Assembly: GCA_007129695.1 (NCBI GenBank)
Contig: SKVA01000038.1
Span: 1 to 5,903, forward strand
Length of the DNA: 5,903 nucleotides
Direction of reading: 5' to 3'
Source: Spirochaetaceae bacterium
GTDB taxonomy: Bacteria; Spirochaetota; Spirochaetia; DSM-27196; SLST01
A program made the position numbers and the translations under genes. The notes beneath the pieces are model-generated. The model ran no database searches. It saw nothing but the letters and a program-made list of their open reading frames with translations, and had not been told where the DNA came from. Shown one piece after another: positions 1 through 5,045 of the stretch; position 1 is the first letter of the stretch, and the number at the start of each line of letters is the position of its first letter.

Positions 1-692
1 CGGTCGAGCACCCAGAGGGTACCCGCCTCCACGAACCCCAGGCGGCGGGCAAGACTCTCCGATGCGACGTTGCTTTCAAGAGCTCCCCACACCGCGGACT
101 TGCCCCTCTCTTTCATGAACCGCATCAGGTGAACCACGGCGGCCGACGCGTACCCTCGTCGGCGATGGCTCGGGATCGTGTCGATCGACACGTCCCAGAG
201 CGACTCGGTCTCTGAGCCCACGTAGGTGAACGCGACCGGGAGCTCGCCGTCGAAGGCGGCGACGACCGACATCCCGCGCCGTGCTACGGCGAGCAGTTCG
301 TCTCGGAGGGCATCGGTCAGGTGGCTCTGGCGGGCGATCTCATTCGGGCTGATCTCCCGGCATGGATGATCAGGCGCGACCGGGAGCCGATCGGGCGCGA
401 CGAAGATGGAGGCGGACTCGGCCCGGAAGCCGGGAAGGAACGGTCGGACACGATCGATGTTGTCGGAGAAGGCCAGAAGCTCGGCAACATCGGCGGACGC
501 GAGCGCGAGCGAGTCGCGGTGGGGCTTACCGACCACCGAACCCAGTCCAGCCTCCGCACTCCAGACCACGATGCCATCCCGCGACGGACGTTCGGCGACG
601 CGCGCGTCTGCGCGAAGGAGCAGGTCGCGCGTCTCCACCCAGATCGGTAGATCCGGCAGCGTCGCCAGGTATCGCTTCCTTACATCATCCAC
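1..692 (-). CDS. GNAT-family N-acetyltransferase, partial (C-terminal end off the left edge)
   Basis: I translated the minus strand by hand. The open frame runs from a GTG at 692 to the left edge with no stop, giving about 230 residues. The GNAT domain is in the C-terminal half. It includes a strand reading SLWDVSIDTIP (about 164-174), the acetyl-CoA pyrophosphate-binding signature R-R-R-G-Y-A (about 177-182, fitting R/Q-x-x-G-x-A), and the motif-B segment SNVASESLARRLGFVEAG (about 207-224). GNAT enzymes move an acetyl group from acetyl-CoA to an amine. The acceptor cannot be named here. The N-terminal 110 residues are not a recognised domain to me, but may be the divergent first GNAT lobe of a tandem or GCN5-related protein. 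GTG 692 is preferred because GGGGAG lies 8 nt upstream. An in-frame ATG at 734 would add 14 residues (MVFVAARDGRGAGR) but has no clear ribosome binding site. The stop lies outside the window, probably very close, since the lGF-containing final segment is reached. Confidence 0.85.
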   Translation of the reverse strand, partial: MDDVRKRYLATLPDLPIWVETRDLLLRADARVAERPSRDGIVVWSAEAGLGSVVGKPHRDSLALASADVAELLAFSDNIDRVRPFLPGFRAESASIFVAPDRLPVAPDHPCREISPNEIARQSHLTDALRDELLAVARRGMSVVAAFDGELPVAFTYVGSETESLWDVSIDTIPSHRRRGYASAAVVHLMRFMKERGKSAVWGALESNVASESLARRLGFVEAGTLWVLD

Positions 693-775
693 GCGCCCTG
701 CTCCCCGCCCGTCGCGGGCGGCTACGAAGACCATGGTGCCACGCGGGCGTCACGACGGCAAGAGGGTAAGCGGCC

Positions 776-800
776 GATCGGGATGAGGCGCGGCCCGATC
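776..800. repeat. Perfect 7-bp inverted repeat in the divergent intergenic region
   Basis: GATCGGG at 776-782 is repeated in inverse as CCCGATC at 794-800, with an 11-nt spacer. Allowing one bulged C, three more pairs (CCG with CGG) can form outside. It lies between the acetyltransferase and the phosphodiesterase, just upstream of the candidate -35 of the latter. It could be a regulator binding site or a hairpin in a leader of the minus-strand transcript. GC-rich DNA produces such repeats by chance fairly often. Confidence 0.35.
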
Positions 801-803
801 CGG

Positions 804-832
804 TAGACGCGCCGTTCGCCCGGCGGTATGGT
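804..832 (+). promoter_or_regulatory. Candidate leaderless promoter of the PhnP-like gene
   Basis: TAGACG (804-809, 4 of 6 to TTGACA) and TATGGT (827-832, 4 of 6 to TATAAT and fitting TANNNT) are separated by exactly 17 bp. Transcription would start about 6-7 nt after the -10 box, at or next to the ATG at 838. This would give a leaderless mRNA, which fits the absence of a good Shine-Dalgarno sequence before that ATG. The call rests on consensus match and spacing only. Confidence 0.45.
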
Positions 833-837
833 GGCTC

Positions 838-1656
838 ATGACCATTCACCTGCTCGGTACCGCTGCGGCCGAAGGCTGGCCGGCGCCGTTCTGTGCGTGC
901 GATGCGTGCACCGAAGCGCGTCGGGAGGGCGGACGGAACGTCCGGACGCGAAGCGGCGCGCTCATCGACTCCGACCTGAAGATCGACTTCGGCGCAGATA
1001 CGCTGATGCAGCTACAGCGTGACGGTCGCTCGATCGAGACGCTGCGCACCGTCGTCTTCACGCACCAGCATTCGGACCATATCGTACCGACCGAGCTCGG
1101 CTGGATGCGTCGCCCGTTCACGAACACTCCGCCGGCGGAACCGGTGGCGATCTACGGCAACAGCGAGGTGTTGCAGCTGATCCGCGCCACGGCGCACGCG
1201 GAGGGCGATTCGGACGCGCGGCTGCACGAGCTGCGCCCGTTCGTTGCGGAAACGACGCCGACCGGGGACACGATCCTGCCGCTGCCGGCGGATCACGCAG
1301 AGGGCGCTCTGGTTCTGCGGATCACTCGCCGCGCGAAAACGCTCTTCTACGGGCACGACTCGGGACTCTACCCGGAGCCAACGCTCGACGCGCTGAGTGA
1401 CGGAGTCGTGTTGGACGTCGCGCTGATGGACTGCACGAACGGAGCTATGGAGAGCTCGAACCGCGGCCACATGGGCGTCGACGGCGTGATCTCGATGGCG
1501 CAGGAGCTACGTCGCCGCGGCGCGATCACCGCGACCACCCGCGTCGTGGCGACCCACTTCTCCCACAACGGGAAGGCGCTACACGACGAGCTCGTACGGC
1601 TATTCGAGCCCCACGGGATCGAGGTCGCCTACGACGCGATGTCGATCACTGTGTAG
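838..1656 (+). CDS. PhnP-like metallo-beta-lactamase-fold phosphodiesterase
   Basis: The 272-residue protein opens with the beta strand and loop typical of PhnP/PqqB-like enzymes (MTIHLLGTAAAEGWPAPFCACDAC). Cys19, Cys21 and Cys24 form a C-x-C-x-x-C group that matches the structural zinc site of PhnP. The metallo-hydrolase signature T-H-Q-H-S-D-H (75-81) supplies His76, His78, Asp80 and His81. Further metal ligands are probably His153 (ADHAEG), Asp174 (FYGHDSG) and His240 (VATHFSHNG), and His243 may complete the structural zinc. PhnP hydrolyses 5-phosphoribosyl 1,2-cyclic phosphate in the carbon-phosphorus lyase pathway. Relatives act on other cyclic nucleotides or phosphodiesters. No other phn gene is in the window, so the substrate is open and no symbol is given. 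The protein is complete and cytoplasmic, with no signal peptide. ATG 838 is chosen because the GT/AAA strand of the fold starts at once. The next gene on the same strand is the glycosidase, 50 nt beyond the stop, so the two may be co-transcribed. Confidence 0.9.
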   Translation: MTIHLLGTAAAEGWPAPFCACDACTEARREGGRNVRTRSGALIDSDLKIDFGADTLMQLQRDGRSIETLRTVVFTHQHSDHIVPTELGWMRRPFTNTPPAEPVAIYGNSEVLQLIRATAHAEGDSDARLHELRPFVAETTPTGDTILPLPADHAEGALVLRITRRAKTLFYGHDSGLYPEPTLDALSDGVVLDVALMDCTNGAMESSNRGHMGVDGVISMAQELRRRGAITATTRVVATHFSHNGKALHDELVRLFEPHGIEVAYDAMSITV

Positions 1657-1662
1657 GACGAC

Positions 1663-1668
1663 GGGAGG
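1663..1668 (+). promoter_or_regulatory. Shine-Dalgarno GGGAGG serving the short leader ORF
   Basis: GGGAGG lies 6 nt before ATG 1675, an ideal distance for that ATG, but 38 nt before the glycosidase ATG at 1707. It is therefore positioned for the 11-codon ORF rather than for the glycosidase directly. Confidence 0.6.
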
Positions 1669-1674
1669 TAACCG

Positions 1675-1710
1675 ATGTATCCGAATGAAGCCCTGAGGGC
1701 CGCGCGATGA
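1675..1710 (+). CDS. Possible 11-residue leader peptide overlapping the chitinase start
   Basis: ATG 1675 follows a well-placed GGGAGG and opens an ORF reading MYPNEALRAAR, ending at TGA 1708-1710. The stop overlaps the glycosidase start as ATGA (1707-1710), the classic arrangement for translational coupling by a terminating ribosome. The peptide resembles nothing I know. It has no run of regulatory amino acids as in an amino-acid attenuator, so the act of translation, rather than the product, may matter. The ORF is too short for codon statistics and could be a chance ATG. Conservation of the arrangement in relatives would decide. Confidence 0.4.
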   Translation: MYPNEALRAAR

Positions 1711-2756
1711 GCTCCGGGTTCTGCGTTGGTGGGTACGTCGTGGGGAGCGCGCTCGACTCCGTGAGCGCCGCGGACGCGGCGCGGCTCACGCACCTCTTTG
1801 TCGCGTTCGCGGTGATCGAGGATGGGACGGTTGTCTACCGCAACCCGGCCGAGCTCGCGGAGCTCGCGCGGATCCGCGATGCGAACCGCGATCTGCGGAT
1901 AGTCCTGTCGATCGGCGGATGGGGCGCCGGGGGCTTTTCGGAGGCGGCCGCGAGTGCGGAGGGTCGACGCGCGTTCGCGCGTTCGGCGGTGGAGCTGGTT
2001 CACCGGCACGGGTTCGACGGGATCGACGTCGACTGGGAGTATCCGTGCTATTCGGCGGCGGGGATCGCGTCGTCACCGGCCGACCGGGACAACTTCACGC
2101 TCCTGCTGGCCGACACACGCGACGAGCTCGACCGGCGGCCTCCAGGAAATCGAAACGACCAGCTGCTGACGATCGCAGTCGGGGCGGATCAGTACTTCAT
2201 CGAAGGCACCCGCATGGATCAGGTCCAGGAGATCGTGGATCTGGTCAACGTGATGACGTACGACATGCGCGGCGGGTTTCAGGTGCTTACCGGTCACCAC
2301 ACGTGCCTGTACCACTCCGCGGGCGACCTCTACCGGATCTCAGCGGAGCGATCGCTCGACCTCTACGAGCGCGCGGGCGTGCCGCGGGCGAAGATGGCGA
2401 TGGGCGCCGCGTTCTACGCGCGCACCTGGTCCGACGTTCCCGACCGAAACCACGGCCTCTTCCAGATGAGCGGCGGCGTGGGTCGCGGGGGGCCGGGGTA
2501 CGGCGAGCTCGAAGCGTCGTACATCAATCGCAACGGCTATACCCGCTACTGGGACGACGAGGCGAAGGCTCCCTACCTGTTCGACGGGTCGACCTTCATA
2601 TCGTACGACGATCCGGAGTCGCTCAGCCACAAGGCTCGCTTCGTGCGCGCCGGCGGCTACGCCGGCATCTTCTACTGGCAGCACGCGCACGACCCGTCGG
2701 GGGTGCTGCTGGCAACGATCGCGGAAGGTCTGGCAAAGGACGACGCCCGGCGGTAG
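1707..2756 (+). CDS. Glycoside hydrolase family 18 (chitinase-like) protein, apparently intracellular
   Basis: This is a complete 349-residue GH18 TIM barrel. In order: first strand FCVGGYVVG (5-13); THLFVAFAVIEDG (28-40); the SIGGWG motif (68-73); the catalytic motif D-G-I-D-V-D-W-E (104-111) with Asp107, Asp109 and proton donor Glu111; the NVMTYDM motif (181-187) with Tyr185 and Asp186, which position the substrate N-acetyl group; FYARTW (236-241), followed by the usual small inserted domain with YWDDEAKAPYLFDG (281-294); and the final barrel strand GIFYWQ with Trp324. All residues needed for substrate-assisted hydrolysis of beta-1,4-N-acetylglucosamine links are present, so it should be active on chitin, chito-oligosaccharides or related glycans. 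There is no signal peptide, membrane segment or carbohydrate-binding module. A longer start is excluded because TGA 1686-1688 is in frame upstream. GAGG at 1695-1698, 8 nt before the ATG, may act as its own ribosome binding site. The family also includes endo-N-acetylglucosaminidases and spore or cell-wall enzymes, so the exact substrate is unknown. Confidence 0.9.
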   Translation: MSSGFCVGGYVVGSALDSVSAADAARLTHLFVAFAVIEDGTVVYRNPAELAELARIRDANRDLRIVLSIGGWGAGGFSEAAASAEGRRAFARSAVELVHRHGFDGIDVDWEYPCYSAAGIASSPADRDNFTLLLADTRDELDRRPPGNRNDQLLTIAVGADQYFIEGTRMDQVQEIVDLVNVMTYDMRGGFQVLTGHHTCLYHSAGDLYRISAERSLDLYERAGVPRAKMAMGAAFYARTWSDVPDRNHGLFQMSGGVGRGGPGYGELEASYINRNGYTRYWDDEAKAPYLFDGSTFISYDDPESLSHKARFVRAGGYAGIFYWQHAHDPSGVLLATIAEGLAKDDARR

Positions 2757-2773
2757 CGTCGGTGGACCCGGCG

Positions 2774-2839
2774 GACGGTCGGCAAAGGACCGCGGACACC
2801 GGTACCGAGCAACCGTCTCGGGCGGCTTCGTGCGCGAAG
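2774..2839. terminator. Hairpins in the convergent gap, possible bidirectional terminator
   Basis: The 87-bp gap between the two facing stop codons holds several inverted repeats: CGGTC/GACCG (2776-2780 with 2788-2792, 7-nt loop), GACGGT/ACCGTC (2774-2779 with 2812-2817), and CTTCG/CGAAG (2826-2830 with 2835-2839, 4-nt loop). The last begins 5 nt past the osmC stop. No T tract follows on either strand, so a standard Rho-independent terminator is not shown. The position argues for a role in ending transcription. Confidence 0.35.
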
Positions 2840-2843
2840 GCGG

Positions 2844-3263
2844 CTACCGCTTGAGCTCTGCCTTCAGCGTTATCTCGGTTCCGGCGAACAGGCGGGAGAT
2901 CGGGCACTTCTCCTTCGCGCTCTGCGCGAGCTCGGCGAACCGCTCGGGTGCCAGGCCGGGCACGTCGGCTTCGCATGAGAGCTCGATCTTCGTGATCGCG
3001 GGTCCGTCGTTCTGTCCAAGGTGCACGGTCGCGGTGGTCCGGACGCTGGTGGGCGTTTTACCCTCTTCGGTGATGAGCGCCGCCAGGAACATGGAGAAGC
3101 ATCCGGAATGCGCGGCTCCGGCGAGCTCCTCCGGGTTGGTCCCATCGCCCTCTTCGAACCGCGACGCGAAGCTGAACGGCCCGCTGAACGAGCCGAAGGT
3201 CATGACCCCCTTGCCTTCCTTCAGCGTTCCATTCCACGTCGATACTGCTTTTCGTGCTGCCAT
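2844..3263 (-). CDS. osmC: OsmC/Ohr-family peroxiredoxin (organic hydroperoxide reductase)
   Basis: The 139-residue protein has the usual OsmC length and order. After the N-terminal beta strands (KAVSTWNGTLKEGKGVMT) comes Arg35 in the FASRFE strand, which activates the reactive thiol. The helix with GTNPEELAGAAHSGC contains Glu46/Glu47 and the peroxidatic Cys55, and the resolving Cys120 sits in KEKCPISRLFAG. Both cysteines of the thiol-dependent peroxidase cycle are present. The family reduces organic and fatty-acid hydroperoxides in the cytoplasm, usually recycled by lipoylated proteins or small thiols. The AHSGCFSMFLAALI and KCPISRLF patterns look more like the OsmC subgroup than Ohr, but I cannot separate them rigorously. 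ATG 3263 is chosen over an upstream in-frame start at 3302 because GGGAGGAGAG (3265-3274) lies just before it and the family begins near here. The longer reading would also run through the likely promoter. It converges on the chitinase gene. Confidence 0.92.
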   Translation of the reverse strand: MAARKAVSTWNGTLKEGKGVMTFGSFSGPFSFASRFEEGDGTNPEELAGAAHSGCFSMFLAALITEEGKTPTSVRTTATVHLGQNDGPAITKIELSCEADVPGLAPERFAELAQSAKEKCPISRLFAGTEITLKAELKR

Positions 3264-3264
3264 A

Positions 3265-3274
3265 CTCTCCTCCC
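3265..3274 (-). promoter_or_regulatory. Strong Shine-Dalgarno that fixes the osmC start
   Basis: The minus strand reads GGGAGGAGAG directly before the ATG at 3263, with GGGAGG 5 nt from the start codon. This supports a 139-residue protein rather than a 152-residue one. Confidence 0.75.
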
Positions 3275-3286
3275 TACGACGCTTAA

Positions 3287-3313
3287 AGTATACCGAAACC
3301 ATCAGGTATCCAA
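3287..3313 (-). promoter_or_regulatory. Candidate osmC promoter
   Basis: On the minus strand TATACT (3292 to 3287, 5 of 6 to TATAAT) lies 23 nt before the osmC ATG. TTGGAT (3313 to 3308) stands 15 bp further upstream as a weak -35 box. The stretch is clearly more AT-rich than its surroundings. The expected start gives a leader of about 15-17 nt containing the Shine-Dalgarno sequence. The -10 is good. The -35 and its short spacing are doubtful, so an activator or an alternative sigma factor is possible. Confidence 0.5.
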
Positions 3314-3318
3314 CTGAT
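3301..3318. repeat. Inverted repeat ATCAG/CTGAT over the osmC -35 region
   Basis: ATCAG (3301-3305) and CTGAT (3314-3318) are a perfect 5-bp inverted repeat with an 8-nt spacer, overlapping the candidate -35 box. The location suits a repressor or activator of osmC. It does not resemble the OhrR operator I know, and short repeats like this can arise by chance. Confidence 0.3.
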
Positions 3319-3361
3319 TTCGTCGACGCCGTGGCTCGGACCGCGGGTTGGCCGACGAGGG

Positions 3362-3401
3362 GGTAGCGGGAGCGAGGGGGGCCGCGGGGGCGCTACCGCG
3401 G
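3362..3401. terminator. GC-rich hairpins in the ahcY-osmC gap
   Basis: GGTAGCG (3362-3368) pairs with CGCTACC (3391-3397) across 22 nt. The competing pair CCGCGG (3382-3387) and CCGCGG (3396-3401) forms a 6-bp stem with an 8-nt loop. They lie 56-95 nt beyond the ahcY stop in its direction of transcription. Neither is followed by a T tract on the minus strand. They may end the ahcY transcript or protect its 3' end. The rest of this 193-bp gap (3264-3456), apart from the osmC promoter, shows no gene. Confidence 0.35.
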
Positions 3402-3456
3402 GAGGGAAGCGGTGAGGGATACGGTCGCGGCCGCTCCCCCACCTCTCCTGTCAGGG

Positions 3457-4920
3457 TCAGTACCGGTAGGTGTCGGGCTTGTAGGGGCCGTCGACGTCAA
3501 CGCCGATGTAGCCGGCCTGGTCGGGGGTGAGCCGCGTGAGCTTCGCGCCGATCTTGTCCAGATGGAGCCGGGCGACTTCCTCGTCGAGGTGCTTGGGCAG
3601 GACGTAGACGTCCTTGTCGTACGCGTCGCGGTTCTCCCAGAGGTCGATCTGCGCGAGCACCTGGTTCGTGAAGCTGTTGGACATCACGAAGCTGGGGTGG
3701 CCGGTCGCGTTGCCCAGGTTCACCAGGCGGCCTTCGCTGAGGAGGAAGATCGCGTGCCCGTCGGGGAAGATGAACTTGTCAACCTGAGGCTTGATGTTCA
3801 CGCGCTCGATCCCCGGATAGTTCATGAGCCTATCGACCTGGATCTCATTGTCGAAGTGGCCGATGTTGCAGACGATCGCCTGGTCCTTCATCTTCGCCAT
3901 GTGGTCGACCGTGATGATGTCGCGGTTGCCGGTGCACGTGACGTAGATGTCGGCGGTGCCGAGCGACTCTTCGACCGTGGTGACCTGGTAGCCCTCCATA
4001 GCGGCCTGAAGCGCGCAGATCGGGTCGACCTCGCTCACGATCACGCGGGCGCCCATGCCGCGCAGGCTCTGCGCGCTGCCCTTGCCGACGTCGCCGAATC
4101 CGCAGATCATCGCGACCTTGCCGGCGGTCATCACGTCGGTCGCTCGCTTGATCCCGTCGACCAGACTCTCGCGGCAGCCGTAGAGGTTGTCGAACTTGCT
4201 CTTGGTCACCGAGTCGTTCACGTTGATCGCGGGAACCAGGAGCGTCCCGTCCTTCGCCATCTTCTGGAGGCGATGCACGCCAGTGGTCGTCTCTTCGCTC
4301 ACGCCGCGCCAGTCGGCGACTACGCGGTGCCAGTGCTGTGGGTCGTTAGCGTGGACGCGCTTGAGGAGCGCCTTGATCACCGCTTCCTCGTGCGAGTCGC
4401 TCTTGCTGTTCACCCAGTCCGAGCCGTTCTCCAGCTCAAATCCCTTGTGGATCAGGAGCGTCGCGTCGCCACCGTCGTCGACGATCATCTGTGGCCCCTT
4501 GCCGTCGGGGAACGAGAGCGCGCTGAACGTGAAGTCCCAGTAGGTCTCGAGCGTTTCGCCCTTGTACGCGAAGACCGGGATGCCGCGCGGATCGTCGGGC
4601 GACCCACCGCGGTCGGGCCGGCCCACCGCGATCGCCGCAGCCGCGTGATCCTGCGTGCTGAAGATGTTACAGCTGGCCCAGCGCACGTCGGCGCCGAGTT
4701 CGACGAGCGTCTCAATCAGCACCGCGGTCTGGATGGTCATGTGGAGGCTGCCGGTGATCCGCACGCCCTTGAGCGGCTTGGACGGGCCGTACTTCTCCCG
4801 GGTCGCCATCAGCCCCGGCATCTCTTTCTCTGCGATATCTATCTCTTTGCGCCCGTAGTCTGCCAGGCCGATGTCGGCGACCTGGAACTCCAGCTTCTGC
4901 GCGGTCTGTACGCTGCTCAT
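3457..4920 (-). CDS. ahcY: Adenosylhomocysteinase (S-adenosyl-L-homocysteine hydrolase)
   Basis: The 487-residue protein splits S-adenosylhomocysteine into adenosine and homocysteine in an NAD-dependent, reversible reaction, removing the product inhibitor of methyltransferases. Visible landmarks: substrate-domain [14 protein letters not shown] with His60; [14 protein letters not shown] (84-97); VDDGGD with Asp149; SEETTTGV with Glu210; VTKSKFDN with Lys240, Asp244 and Asn245; Cys249; the NAD-binding GFGDVGKG (274-281); GHFDNE with His355; [10 protein letters not shown] with His408; and the C-terminal tail KPDTYRY, whose Lys481 and Tyr485 reach the NAD of the partner subunit in the tetramer. 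The usual tail has His where Thr484 stands. It is longer than the roughly 430-residue animal enzyme because of the insert at about 100-145 and the segment near 170-205, as in many bacteria. AAGGAG 5 nt upstream supports the ATG at 4920. The 125-bp gap to the URO-D-like gene upstream holds a possible promoter and a hairpin over the ribosome binding site. Confidence 0.98.
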   Translation of the reverse strand: MSSVQTAQKLEFQVADIGLADYGRKEIDIAEKEMPGLMATREKYGPSKPLKGVRITGSLHMTIQTAVLIETLVELGADVRWASCNIFSTQDHAAAAIAVGRPDRGGSPDDPRGIPVFAYKGETLETYWDFTFSALSFPDGKGPQMIVDDGGDATLLIHKGFELENGSDWVNSKSDSHEEAVIKALLKRVHANDPQHWHRVVADWRGVSEETTTGVHRLQKMAKDGTLLVPAINVNDSVTKSKFDNLYGCRESLVDGIKRATDVMTAGKVAMICGFGDVGKGSAQSLRGMGARVIVSEVDPICALQAAMEGYQVTTVEESLGTADIYVTCTGNRDIITVDHMAKMKDQAIVCNIGHFDNEIQVDRLMNYPGIERVNIKPQVDKFIFPDGHAIFLLSEGRLVNLGNATGHPSFVMSNSFTNQVLAQIDLWENRDAYDKDVYVLPKHLDEEVARLHLDKIGAKLTRLTPDQAGYIGVDVDGPYKPDTYRY

Positions 4921-4925
4921 ATACG

Positions 4926-4944
4926 CTCCTTAGCAAAACTAAGG
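4926..4944 (-). promoter_or_regulatory. Hairpin covering the ahcY ribosome binding site
   Basis: On the minus strand CCTTAG (4944 to 4939) and CTAAGG (4933 to 4928) form a perfect 6-bp stem around the loop TTTTG. The 3' arm contains most of the Shine-Dalgarno AAGGAG (4931 to 4926), itself 5 nt from the ATG. If transcribed, the hairpin would hide the ribosome binding site. If transcription starts within it, the same repeat could instead be an operator in DNA. It does not match the SAH riboswitch that I know from some ahcY leaders. Confidence 0.5.
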
Positions 4945-4969
4945 TACCGGGAACCGGCTCAACGGACAA
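4941..4969 (-). promoter_or_regulatory. Candidate ahcY promoter
   Basis: The minus strand has TTGTCC (4969 to 4964, 4 of 6 to TTGACA), 17 bp, then TACCTT (4946 to 4941, 3 of 6 and fitting TANNNT). The predicted start would fall in or just after the hairpin loop, leaving a leader of roughly 15 nt. The -10 match is weak, and a promoter further upstream is equally possible. Confidence 0.3.
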
Positions 4970-5009
4970 GCAAGCGGGCGTGTAGTACCGCGGGGACCGG
5001 TGGTGGCTA

Positions 5010-5030
5010 CGGCGGCGTTCGGCCGCGCCG
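5010..5030. terminator. GC-rich hairpin after the URO-D-like gene
   Basis: CGGCG (5010-5014) pairs with CGCCG (5026-5030), with further partial pairing inside. It begins 16 nt beyond the stop of the URO-D-like gene on the minus strand. There is no T tract. It may be a transcription end between that gene and ahcY, or only GC-rich sequence. Confidence 0.25.
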
Positions 5031-5045
5031 GGGTCTGGGGCTGGG

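Noticed and set aside
321..786. Overlapping plus-strand frames opposite the acetyltransferase
   Set aside because: The minus strand here reads continuously as a GNAT protein up to the edge. The plus-strand translations are Arg/Ser/Ala-rich and without motifs.
1919..2854. A 311-codon plus-strand frame within and past the chitinase gene
   Set aside because: It is an Arg- and Gly-rich shifted reading of the GH18 gene, with no recognisable fold.
2844..3302. A 152-residue OsmC starting at 3302
   Set aside because: The extra 13 residues would be read through the likely promoter and have no ribosome binding site. The ATG at 3263 has a strong one.
5001..5040. GC-rich sequence as a G-quadruplex-like element
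   Set aside because: The G runs are short and irregular and match the general composition of the gap.
4921..5045. SAH or SAM riboswitch before ahcY
   Set aside because: The gap is short, and I could not find the conserved core sequences of these riboswitches. Only local hairpins are present. A covariance-model search would settle it.
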